From: Embleya scabrispora DSM 41855
GTDB taxonomy: Bacteria > Actinomycetota > Actinomycetes > Streptomycetales > Streptomycetaceae
Length of the DNA: 64,000 nt
Direction: 5' to 3'
Assembly: GCF_000372745.1 (NCBI RefSeq)
Contig: NZ_KB889675.1
Location: 266,388-330,387, forward strand
The notes beneath the pieces were generated by a model. The model had not been told where the DNA came from. It worked only from the letters and a program-made list of their open reading frames with translations, and did not search any database. The number at the start of each line of letters is the position of its first letter. The first letter of the stretch is position 1. Position numbers and translations under genes: made by a program. This document shows positions 56,828-64,000 of the stretch, piece after piece.

Positions 56828-58045
56828 TCACAGGCCGATGATGTTCCCCCACGCCTTCTCCCAGCGCCGCTCCTCGTCCTCGGTGGTCTCGCGCATCCCG
56901 TGCAGCTTCGCGGTCATCTCGGCGTCCGGGAAGATCAGCGGGTTGGCCGCCGACTCGCGCATCTCCTGGTCCGAGGACTCGGCCAGCACCTGCTGCGCGG
57001 CCGGGACCGGACACACATACGCCACGTAGTTCGCCAGCTCGGCCGCGACCTCCGGGTCGTAGTAGAAGTCCATCAGCTTCTCGGCGTTGGTCTTGTGCGC
57101 GGCCTTGTTCGGCACCATCAGGTTCTCCGACCACAGTTCGGCGCCCTCCTCGGGCACCACGAACTCGATGTCGGGGTTGTCCAGCTTGAGCTGACCCACG
57201 TCGCCGGAGTACGCCTGGCAGGCCAGGATGTCGCCACTGGCCAGGCCCGAGGTGTAGTCGTTGCCGGTGAAGCTGCGGATGTGGTCCTTGTCCACCAGCT
57301 TCTGCATCCGCTCCATCACCTTGTCCACGTCCGCGTCCGTGAAGGTCTTGATGTCCGCGCCCTCGCCGAGCATCAGCAGCGCGACGGCCTCCATGAAGCC
57401 CGCGAACACGGTGACCCGGCCCTTGAGCTCGGGCCGCCACAGGTCGTTCACGGACCGGATCTCACGGCCCACCAGCTTCTTGTTGTAGGCGATGCCGGTC
57501 ATCCCGCTCTGCCACGGCACGGTGTACTCGCGCTTCGGGTCGTACCCGGGGCTGCGCAGCGATTCGGCGAGGTTGGCGTCCACCTGCGGCAGGTTGGCCT
57601 TGTTCAGCTTCTGCACCCAGCCGAGTCGGACGAAGCGGGTGCACATCCAGTCCGAGATGACGATCGCGTCGCGTCCGGGCTCCTTGCCCGCCTGGATGGC
57701 CGGGTGGATCTTGCCGAAGAACTCGTCGTTGTCGTTGATCTCCTCCGAGTACCGGACCTTGATCCCGGTCTTGTCGGTGAAGGCGTCGAGCGTGGGGTGC
57801 TTCTGCTCGTCGTCCTCGTCGATGTCGATGTAGAGCGCCCAGTTCGAGAAGCGCACCACCTTCTCCTGCTCCGACCGGTCCCGACCGCCGCGCTCGCTCT
57901 CCCGGACGTACGCGGAGGGCACGCCACACGCGGCCAGGGCGCCGACGGCCGCCGCCGCACCGGTGCCGCGCAGGAACATCCGCCGGTCCACCCGGTGCCC
58001 GGCGATCCGCAACGGGGACTGGGCGCGAGTGCGGGCGCGGGTCAT
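56828..58045 (-). CDS. Polyamine-type ABC transporter substrate-binding lipoprotein (PotD-like)
   Basis: A 405-residue exported protein. The N-terminus is DRRMFLRGTGAAAAVGALAAC, a Tat-type twin arginine with a lipobox. Mature motifs are VVRFSNWALYIDI, VPWQSGMTGIAYNKKL and FMEAVALLMLGEGAD, characteristic of spermidine/putrescine-binding proteins. AAGGAG lies 6 nt before ATG 58045. It is about 9.5 kb from the matching ABC permease and ATPase genes, with unrelated genes between, and directly after an aminobutyraldehyde dehydrogenase gene. Confidence 0.92.
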   Translation of the reverse strand: MTRARTRAQSPLRIAGHRVDRRMFLRGTGAAAAVGALAACGVPSAYVRESERGGRDRSEQEKVVRFSNWALYIDIDEDDEQKHPTLDAFTDKTGIKVRYSEEINDNDEFFGKIHPAIQAGKEPGRDAIVISDWMCTRFVRLGWVQKLNKANLPQVDANLAESLRSPGYDPKREYTVPWQSGMTGIAYNKKLVGREIRSVNDLWRPELKGRVTVFAGFMEAVALLMLGEGADIKTFTDADVDKVMERMQKLVDKDHIRSFTGNDYTSGLASGDILACQAYSGDVGQLKLDNPDIEFVVPEEGAELWSENLMVPNKAAHKTNAEKLMDFYYDPEVAAELANYVAYVCPVPAAQQVLAESSDQEMRESAANPLIFPDAEMTAKLHGMRETTEDEERRWEKAWGNIIGL

Positions 58046-58157
58046 CGGCGACTCCTTGGCGAATGCGGGGGTGGGGCCTGCTCCGTGCGCGGGGGACCGC
58101 ACTGTGGCGTACAAAATGGCCCATCGCATCGTGGCGTTCACCCGCCCCCGACGGCAA

Positions 58158-58203
58158 CACGCACCCTGTCAACCCTCGCGAAGCGGAGTTGACAGGGTGC
58201 GTG
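58158..58203 (-). terminator. Perfect 16-bp hairpin between ALDH and binding-protein genes
   Basis: CACGCACCCTGTCAAC (58158-58173) pairs with GTTGACAGGGTGCGTG (58188-58203), 14-nt loop, just after the ALDH stop on the minus strand. The binding-protein gene therefore needs its own promoter. Confidence 0.85.
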
Positions 58204-58239
58204 CGGATCGTGCCGACGCCGCGACTGCGGCGGGGTGGA

Positions 58240-59670
58240 TCAGGCGTCGTAGTTGGTCATCACGTGCTTGATCCGGGTGTAGTCCTCGAAGCCGTAGCCG
58301 GAGAGGTCCTTGCCGTAGCCGGAGTGCTTGAAGCCGCCGTGCGGCATCTCGGCGACCAGCGGGATGTGCGTGTTGATCCACACGCAGCCGAAGTCGAGCC
58401 GCTTGGCCATCCGCATCGCCCGGCCGTGGTCCTTGGTCCACACCGAGGAGGCGAGCGCGTACTGCACGCCGTTGGCGTTGCTCAGCGCCTCCGCCTCGTC
58501 CTCGAACGACTGCACGGTGATGACCGGGCCGAACACCTCGTTCTGGATGATCTCGTCGTCCTGCTTGAGCCCGGAGACCACGGTCGGGGCGTAGAAGAAG
58601 CCCTTGTCGCCGACCTGGTGCCCGCCGGTCTCGACCTTCGCGTGCGCCGGGAGGCGCTCGATGAAGCCGCTGACCTGCTTGAGCTGGTTGACGTTGTTGA
58701 CCGGGCCGAAGTACGCGTCCTCCTGCGGACCCGTCGCGAGGTCGCCGGCGGCGGCGGCCAGCGCGGTGACGAACTCGTCACGGATCGAGGAGTGCACGAG
58801 CACCCGGGTCGCCGCGGTGCAGTCCTGGCCGGCGTTGAAGAAGCCGGCACCGGCGATGCCCTCGGCCGCGGCGGCGATGTCCGCGTCCTCGAAGACCACG
58901 ACGGGCGCCTTGCCGCCGAGTTCGAGGTGCACCCGCTTGAGGTCCTTGGCCGCGCTCTCGGCGACCGACATGCCGGCGCGTACCGAACCGGTGATCGAGG
59001 CCATCGCCGCGGTCTTGTGCTCGACCATCAGGCGGCCGGTGTCGCGGTCGCCGCAGATCACGTTGAACACGCCGGCGGGCAGGATCTCGCCCATGATCTC
59101 GGCGAGCAGCACGGTGGACGCGGGGGTGGTGTCGGACGGCTTGAGCACCACGGTGTTGCCCGCGGCGATGGCCGGCGCGAACTTCCACACGGCCATCATC
59201 ATCGGGTAGTTCCACGGCGCCACCTGGGCACACACGCCGACCGGCTCACGGCGCACCATGGAGGTGTGCCCCGCCATGTACTCGCCGGCCGACTTGCCTT
59301 CGAGCATGCGCGCGGCGCCCGCGAAGAAGCGGATCTGGTCCACCATCGGCGGGATTTCCTCGGACGCGGTGAGCGCGCGCGGCTTGCCGGTGTCGAGACA
59401 CTCGGCGTCGATCAGCTCGTCGGCGCGCTTTTCCACCGCGTCGGCGATCCGCAGCAGCGCGAGCTGCCGCTCGGCGGGCGTCGTCTCGCTCCAGGTCTCG
59501 AACGCCGTGGCCGCCGCGCGCATCGCCGCGTCGACGTCCCGCTCGCGGGAGAGCGGGGACGTCGCGTAGACCTCGCCCGTCGCGGGGTCGACGATGTCGA
59601 GCGTGCCGCCGTCCGCGGCGTCGGTGAAGGTGCCGTCGATGTAGTTGCGCAGAGTACGCAGGTCGCTCAT
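58240..59670 (-). CDS. Gamma-aminobutyraldehyde dehydrogenase-like ALDH (second copy)
   Basis: A 476-residue ALDH. Motifs are QVAPWNYPMMMAVWKFAPA, LELGGKAPVVVFEDADIA with the Glu base, NAGQDCTAATRVLV with the catalytic Cys and MPHGGFKHSGYGKDLSGYG near the end. It is of the same PatD/YdcW type as the gene at 47443. GGAGA lies 8 nt before ATG 59670. It is divergent from the lrp-aminotransferase operon and shares its control region. Confidence 0.9.
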   Translation of the reverse strand: MSDLRTLRNYIDGTFTDAADGGTLDIVDPATGEVYATSPLSRERDVDAAMRAAATAFETWSETTPAERQLALLRIADAVEKRADELIDAECLDTGKPRALTASEEIPPMVDQIRFFAGAARMLEGKSAGEYMAGHTSMVRREPVGVCAQVAPWNYPMMMAVWKFAPAIAAGNTVVLKPSDTTPASTVLLAEIMGEILPAGVFNVICGDRDTGRLMVEHKTAAMASITGSVRAGMSVAESAAKDLKRVHLELGGKAPVVVFEDADIAAAAEGIAGAGFFNAGQDCTAATRVLVHSSIRDEFVTALAAAAGDLATGPQEDAYFGPVNNVNQLKQVSGFIERLPAHAKVETGGHQVGDKGFFYAPTVVSGLKQDDEIIQNEVFGPVITVQSFEDEAEALSNANGVQYALASSVWTKDHGRAMRMAKRLDFGCVWINTHIPLVAEMPHGGFKHSGYGKDLSGYGFEDYTRIKHVMTNYDA

Positions 59671-59794
59671 GTCCCAAGTCTCCTTCGAAAACGGGGCGGC
59701 ACCGGCAGGACGGCGAGGGGGTCGATTCCGGGCCTGGGCCGCGCTCCCAGCCTAGCCGGATTGCTGTCGGTATCCGCATCCCCATCACGCACCA

Positions 59795-59811
59795 ACAACT
59801 GAATCAGTTGT
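59795..59811. promoter_or_regulatory. Perfect 17-bp palindrome, candidate Lrp/AsnC operator
   Basis: ACAACTGA-A-TCAGTTGT, two exact 8-bp arms around one base, 46 nt before the lrp ATG and 125 nt before the divergent ALDH start. A weaker repeat, GTTGA-GCAAAG-TCAAC (59815-59830), lies just beside it. Confidence 0.65.
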
Positions 59812-59856
59812 CTCGTTGAGCAAAGTCAACGGATTCCCTTGCGAAAGGCCCATCTG

Positions 59857-60348
59857 ATGAGGCAGAGTGACTACGTGGCCGGTCGAGACAGAAACCCGAA
59901 CGCTCCGGCCGATGCCGTGTCGAAGGCGATCATCGAGCAGCTCCAAGAGGACGGACGCCGCTCGTACGCCGCGATCGGCAAGGCGGTCGGTCTCTCGGAG
60001 GCCGCGGTGCGTCAACGCGTACAGCGCCTGCTCGACCAGGGCGTGATGCAGATCGTCGCGGTGACCGATCCGCTGACCGTCGGCTTCCACCGCCAGGCCA
60101 TGGTCGGGGTTCGTGTCGAAGGAGACATCGATCCCGTAGCGGACATACTGGCCACGATGAAGGAAGTGGACTACGTCGTCATCACGGCTGGTTCGTTCGA
60201 TCTCATCGTGGAACTCGTATGCGAGAACGACGACCACTTGCTCGACATCATCAACAAGAGGATTCGAGCGATTCCGGGCGTACGGAGCACCGAGAGCTTC
60301 GTCTACCTGAAGCTTCGGAAGCAGACCTACCAGTGGGGTACTCGATGA
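59857..60348 (+). CDS. Lrp/AsnC family transcriptional regulator
   Basis: A 163-residue regulator. The N-terminal helix-turn-helix is AIIEQLQEDGRRSYAAIGKAVGLSEAAVRQRVQRL, and the C-terminal RAM domain is FHRQAMVGVRVEGDI to VVITAGSFDLIVELVCENDD. The family controls amino-acid metabolism and usually regulates its neighbours and itself. ATG 59857 has AAAGG 8 nt upstream; TTG 59839 is the only longer start. The stop overlaps the aminotransferase start (ATGA), so the regulator and enzyme are coupled. Confidence 0.94.
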   Translation: MRQSDYVAGRDRNPNAPADAVSKAIIEQLQEDGRRSYAAIGKAVGLSEAAVRQRVQRLLDQGVMQIVAVTDPLTVGFHRQAMVGVRVEGDIDPVADILATMKEVDYVVITAGSFDLIVELVCENDDHLLDIINKRIRAIPGVRSTESFVYLKLRKQTYQWGTR

Positions 60349-61730
60349 CACAGCAGTACGACAACGCGGCACTCTCCAAGAGCGCCTACGACCACCTGTG
60401 GATGCACTTCACCCGCATGTCGTCGTACGAGAGCGCCCCCGTGCCGACCATCGTGCGCGGTGAAGGCAGCTACATCTGGGACACCAACGGGCGCAAGTAC
60501 ATCGACGGCCTCGCCGGCCTGTTCGTCGTACAGGCCGGTCACGGCCGCACCGAGCTGGCCGAGGTGGCCCGCAAGCAGGCCGAGCAGCTCGCCTTCTTCC
60601 CGGTGTGGAGCTACGCCCACCCCAAGGCCATCGAGCTGGCCGAGCGACTGGCGAACTACGCCCCGGGCGACCTGAACAAGGTCTTCTTCACCACCGGTGG
60701 CGGCGAGGCCGTCGAGTCCGCGTGGAAGCTGGCGAAGCACTACTTCAAGCTGACCGGCAAGCCGACCAAGCACAAGGTCATCTCCCGGGCCATCGCCTAC
60801 CACGGCACCCCGCAGGGCGCGCTGTCGATCACCGGTCTGCCCGACTACAAGGCGCCGTACGAGCCGCTGGTGCCGAGCACCTTCCGGGTGCCGAACACCA
60901 ACCAGTACCGCAAGCCGGAGTTCCTGGCCGACTCCTCGCCCGAGGGCTTCGGCCGCTGGGCCGCGGACCAGATCGAGGTGGCGATCCTCAACGAGGGCCC
61001 CGACACCGTCGCCGCGGTCTTCCTGGAGCCGGTGCAGAACGCCGGTGGCTGCTTCCCGCCGCCGCCCGGGTACTTCCAGCGGGTGCGCGAGATCTGCGAC
61101 CAGTACGACGTGCTGCTCGTCTCGGACGAGGTCATCTGCGCGTTCGGCCGCCTCGGCACGATGTTCGCGTGTGACAAGTTCGACTACGTGCCGGACATCA
61201 TCACCTGCGCCAAGGGCATGACCTCGGGCTACTCGCCGATCGGCGCGATGCTCGTGTCGGACCGCATCGCCGAGCCGTTCTACAACGGCAGCGACAACGT
61301 CTTCATGCACGGCTACACGTTCGGCGGGCACCCGGTGTCCTCCGCCGTGGCGCTGGCCAACCTCGACATCTTCGAGCGCGAGGGCCTGAACCAGCACGTG
61401 CTGGACAACGAGTCCAAGTTCCTGGCCACGCTGCAGAAGCTCCAGGACCTGCCGATCGTCGGCGACGTGCGCGGCAACGGGTACTTCTACGGCATCGAGA
61501 TGGTCAAGGACAAGAGCACCAAGGAGACGTTCAACGAGGACGAGGCCGAGCGCCTGCTCCGCGGCTTCCTCTCCACCGCGCTCTACGACAACGGCCTGTA
61601 CTGCCGCGCCGACGACCGCGGCGACCCGGTCATCCAGCTCTCCCCGCCGCTGGTCGCGGACCAGGGTGTGTTCGACGAGATCGAGCAGATCCTGCGCGGA
61701 GTGCTGACCGAGGCATGGACCAAGCTGTAG
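60345..61730 (+). CDS. Omega-amino acid / polyamine:pyruvate aminotransferase
   Basis: A 461-residue class III PLP aminotransferase. Motifs are WMHFTRMSSYE, FFTTGGGEAVESAWKLAKHY, SRAIAYHGTPQGALSITGL, VFLEPVQNAGGC, LVSDEVICAFGRLGTMF and TCAKGMTSGYSPIGAM with the PLP lysine. The sequence is of the putrescine- or beta-alanine-pyruvate type rather than GabT. ATG 60345 overlaps the lrp stop. A perfect 21-bp terminator follows, so the transcript is lrp plus this gene. It is likely to transfer the amino group of a diamine or omega-amino acid; the exact substrate is not readable. Confidence 0.92.
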   Translation: MTQQYDNAALSKSAYDHLWMHFTRMSSYESAPVPTIVRGEGSYIWDTNGRKYIDGLAGLFVVQAGHGRTELAEVARKQAEQLAFFPVWSYAHPKAIELAERLANYAPGDLNKVFFTTGGGEAVESAWKLAKHYFKLTGKPTKHKVISRAIAYHGTPQGALSITGLPDYKAPYEPLVPSTFRVPNTNQYRKPEFLADSSPEGFGRWAADQIEVAILNEGPDTVAAVFLEPVQNAGGCFPPPPGYFQRVREICDQYDVLLVSDEVICAFGRLGTMFACDKFDYVPDIITCAKGMTSGYSPIGAMLVSDRIAEPFYNGSDNVFMHGYTFGGHPVSSAVALANLDIFEREGLNQHVLDNESKFLATLQKLQDLPIVGDVRGNGYFYGIEMVKDKSTKETFNEDEAERLLRGFLSTALYDNGLYCRADDRGDPVIQLSPPLVADQGVFDEIEQILRGVLTEAWTKL

Positions 61731-61769
61731 ATCGAGCAGTAAACCCCGGCTATTCGACGAACCCTCAGT

Positions 61770-61819
61770 GAGTCTGCCGCCGTCGCGCACACGCCAGTGC
61801 GCGACGGCGGCAGACTCAT
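61770..61819 (+). terminator. Perfect 21-bp hairpin after the aminotransferase gene
   Basis: Arms 61770-61790 and 61799-61819 are exact reverse complements with an 8-nt loop, 40 nt past the stop. It is the longest perfect stem in the window. Confidence 0.92.
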
Positions 61820-61921
61820 ATCCGGGGTGAAATCCCCCGAAGAGCCGAGAAATACCGACATCACGACATCGACTCGCCCGCGCTCCCACCCGCGTCGCGC
61901 TCGGATCACCGAAGAGGCCCG

Positions 61922-62578
61922 ATGAGCCACCCCACACCAGGCTCCACTCCCCGCACCCGGATACGCCGCCTGCCCGACCACGCCGTGCCGGACCGAACCG
62001 CGCTGCACGCCGTGCTCGACGCCGGTCTGGTCGGACACCTCGCGATCACCGGCGAGGACGGTCAGCCGTTCGTCCTCCCGGTCGCCTACGCCCGGGACGG
62101 CGAACGCGTGCTGATCCACGGCTCGACCGGCAGCCGACTCTTCCGCGGCCTGGCCGCGGGCGCGCCGACCTGCCTGACCGTGACCCTGCTCGACGGCCTG
62201 GTGTTGGCCCGCTCGGCGTTCGAATCGTCCATGCACTACCGCAGCGCGATGGTGCTCGGCTCGTGCGTCGTGTTGCCCGAGGACGAGAAGGTCGCCGCGC
62301 TGGACCTGCTCACCGACCGGCTACTGCCCGGCCGTCGAGACGAGTTGCGCCCGCACCGGGCCAAGGAACTCGCCGCGACGCTGGTGCTCGCGCTGTCCCT
62401 GGACGAGGCGTCGGTGAAGATCTCGGCAGGCCCGCCGGACGACGAGGACGAGGACCTGGACACCCCGATCTGGGCCGGTGTGGTGCCCATCACCGAGCAC
62501 TTCGGCGAGCCCGTGACCGCCCCCGATCTGCGCTTCGACCTGTCCGCACCCGACTACCTGAGGAAGTGGCGACGATGA
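61922..62578 (+). CDS. Pyridoxamine 5'-phosphate oxidase-like flavin-binding protein
   Basis: A 218-residue protein of the PNPOx-like split-barrel fold (VLDAGLVGHLAITGEDGQPFVLPVAYARD, then LIHGSTGSRLFRGLAAGAP and HYRSAMVLGSCVVL). The conserved regions fit FMN or F420 binding, but the usual substrate residues of true PNPOx are not evident. AGAGG lies 4 nt before ATG 61922. Its stop overlaps the next start (ATGA), which couples it to the second DAO-type oxidoreductase; the two may act in one reaction. Confidence 0.82.
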   Translation: MSHPTPGSTPRTRIRRLPDHAVPDRTALHAVLDAGLVGHLAITGEDGQPFVLPVAYARDGERVLIHGSTGSRLFRGLAAGAPTCLTVTLLDGLVLARSAFESSMHYRSAMVLGSCVVLPEDEKVAALDLLTDRLLPGRRDELRPHRAKELAATLVLALSLDEASVKISAGPPDDEDEDLDTPIWAGVVPITEHFGEPVTAPDLRFDLSAPDYLRKWRR

Positions 62579-63954
62579 CCGCCGAATACCGCGACCTGTC
62601 GCTGTGGTTCGACACCCTCGGCGAGGACGTCACGCCACGACCGGCGCTCACGGGCGACCTGGACGTGGACGTGGCCATCGTCGGCGCCGGATACACCGGC
62701 CTGTGGACCGCCTATTACCTGGCCAAGGCCGACCCGTCGTTGCGGATCGTGGTCCTGGAGCGGGAGATCGCCGGATTCGGCGCCTCCGGCCGCAACGGCG
62801 GCTGGTGCTCGGCGCTGTTCCCCGCGTCGATCGCCAAGGTGGCCCGGAGCAGCACCCGCGAGCGGGCGATCGCCCAGCAGCGGGTGATGAACGCGACCGT
62901 GGACGAGGTCGGCCGGGTGGTCGCCGAGGAGGGCATCGACTGCGACTTCGCCAAGGGCGGCACCGTGGTCCTGGCCCGCACCCCGGTCCAGTTGGCCCGG
63001 GCCCGCCACCTGGTCGCGGACGAACACGCGTGGGGTTTCGACGAATCCGACGCCCGGCTGCTGGACGCCGCCGAGGCACACGCGATGGTCGGCGCCACCG
63101 ACGTGCTCGGCGGCACCTACACCCCGCACTGCGCGGTCATCCACCCCGCCAAACTGGCCCGGGGCCTGGCCGCCGCGGTGACCCGTCTGGGCGTGACCAT
63201 CCACGAGCGCACCCCCGTCACCGCGATCCGCGACGGCGCCGCGATCACCCCGCACGGCCGGGTCCGTGCCGACGTGGTGGTCCGGGCCACCGAGGGCTAC
63301 ACCCCCGAGCTGGCCGGCTTCCATCGCGAACTGGCCCCGGTGTACTCGCTGATGATCGCCACCGAGCCGCTGCCCGAGTCGTTCTGGGCCGAGGTGGGCC
63401 TGGCCCGCCGGGAGAGCTTCAGCGACATGCGGCACCTGATCATCTACGGCCAGCGCACCGCCGACGACCGGCTGGCCTTCGGCGGGCGCGGCGCGCCGTA
63501 CCACTTCGGCTCCAGGGTGCGGCCCGAGTTCGACCGGGACGAGAACGTCTTCGCCGAACTGCGTCGGGTGATCGCCGAGTTGTTCCCGGCGGTCGCCGAC
63601 GCCACGATCACCCACACGTGGGGCGGACCGCTGGGCGTGGCCCGCGACTGGTACGCGAGCTGCGGCCTGGACCGCGCCCGCGGGCTCGCCTGGGCCGGCG
63701 GCTACGTCGGCGACGGCGTGGGCACCGCGAACCTCGCGGGCCGCACCCTCGCCGACCTGATCCGCGACGAGTACACCGAGCTGACCCGGCTGCCCTGGGT
63801 CCGACACCGCTCGCCCAAGTGGGAGCCGGAGCCGCTGCGCTGGATCGGCACCAACGTCGGCCTGCGGGTGATGGCGGGCGCGGACGCCGAGGAGCAGCGC
63901 ACCGGGAAGGAGTCCCGACTCGCGCAGGCGTTCGGCCGATTCCTGGGCCACTGA
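62575..63954 (+). CDS. DAO-type FAD oxidoreductase (second copy)
   Basis: A 459-residue flavoprotein. The FAD site is VAIVGAGYTGLWTAYYLAKA, then EIAGFGASGRNGGWCSALFP, as in the gene at 42931, followed by AGGYVGDGVGTANLAGRTLADL. ATG 62575 overlaps the PNPOx-like stop (ATGA). It is close to amine and gamma-glutamylamine oxidases. With the aminotransferase and ALDH nearby, a role in opening polyamine degradation is likely. The gene ends 46 nt before the window edge. Confidence 0.87.
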   Translation: MTAEYRDLSLWFDTLGEDVTPRPALTGDLDVDVAIVGAGYTGLWTAYYLAKADPSLRIVVLEREIAGFGASGRNGGWCSALFPASIAKVARSSTRERAIAQQRVMNATVDEVGRVVAEEGIDCDFAKGGTVVLARTPVQLARARHLVADEHAWGFDESDARLLDAAEAHAMVGATDVLGGTYTPHCAVIHPAKLARGLAAAVTRLGVTIHERTPVTAIRDGAAITPHGRVRADVVVRATEGYTPELAGFHRELAPVYSLMIATEPLPESFWAEVGLARRESFSDMRHLIIYGQRTADDRLAFGGRGAPYHFGSRVRPEFDRDENVFAELRRVIAELFPAVADATITHTWGGPLGVARDWYASCGLDRARGLAWAGGYVGDGVGTANLAGRTLADLIRDEYTELTRLPWVRHRSPKWEPEPLRWIGTNVGLRVMAGADAEEQRTGKESRLAQAFGRFLGH

Positions 63955-63976
63955 GCCCGGGCCGCGCGGCCCGGGC
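63955..63976 (+). terminator. 9-bp hairpin after the second DAO oxidoreductase
   Basis: GCCCGGGCC (63955-63963) pairs with GGCCCGGGC (63968-63976), loop GCGC, immediately after the stop codon. Confidence 0.65.
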
Positions 63977-64000
63977 CACCGAGCCGCGCGGTGACCCGGT

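Overview
The window is very GC-rich (roughly 70% or more by eye). GTG and TTG starts are common and third codon positions are almost all G or C. The gene content is that of a filamentous actinomycete of the Streptomycetaceae type (Streptomyces, Kitasatospora, Embleya, Yinghuangia). I base this on the order ParA-like/T7SS tail - ribF - truB - DHH - rbfA - DUF503 - infB - ylxR - nusA - rimP, on dxr - site-2 protease - ispG - GNAT, and on protein motifs. No tRNA, rRNA, CRISPR array, insertion sequence, integrase or replication origin was recognised.

Layout. (1) 2-4632: the end of a type VII secretion locus, with an EccE-like C-terminus and a giant Pro/Gln-rich ParA/MinD-family ATPase, closed by a perfect 18-bp terminator. 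(2) 4688-14162, all minus strand: the translation and RNA-maintenance operon rimP-nusA-ylxR-infB-DUF503-rbfA-DHH phosphoesterase-truB-ribF. (3) 14384-16253, plus strand: three genes linked by two GTGA overlaps (lipoprotein, ferritin-like protein, phosphotransferase). (4) 16281-24890, minus strand: two GNAT enzymes, two tandem secreted tripeptidyl-aminopeptidase-like hydrolases, then ispG, site-2 protease and dxr (MEP pathway plus regulated proteolysis). (5) 25017-26942: a long acyl-CoA dehydrogenase, followed upstream by a poorly defined 0.6-kb stretch holding a doubtful small gene. (6) 27534-49262 and 56828-63954: a dispersed polyamine/GABA/aminoaldehyde catabolic island. It holds gabT, two PucR-type regulators, three aldehyde dehydrogenases of the aminobutyraldehyde/succinate-semialdehyde kind, mmsA, two DAO-type FAD oxidoreductases, an APC permease, a PotABC-like ABC transporter, a detached PotD-like binding protein, an Lrp/AsnC regulator overlapping an omega-aminotransferase, and a PNPOx-like protein. 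(7) Mixed in with these are a VirD4/TraG-like membrane protein, a STAS protein, a PAP2 phosphatase, an NPD flavoenzyme, a tyrosine phosphatase, a calcineurin-like phosphoesterase and, at 50922-56779, a block with a PASTA-less Ser/Thr kinase divergent from an LPXTG surface protein, a geranylgeranyl-reductase-like flavoprotein and a CPA2 antiporter.

How the island may work (inference). Polyamines or GABA enter through PotABCD and the APC permease. Amino groups are removed by the FAD oxidoreductases or the aminotransferases. The resulting aldehydes are oxidised by the three ALDHs to GABA, succinate or similar acids, and MmsA feeds CoA esters into central metabolism. The most useful new observations are regulatory. 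A TTGTCC-N5-GG(A/C)CA-type inverted repeat occurs at gabT, at the ALDH gene and, in weaker form, at pucR. A perfect 17-bp palindrome lies between an ALDH gene and the lrp-aminotransferase pair. A set of inverted repeats overlies a candidate promoter of the APC permease.
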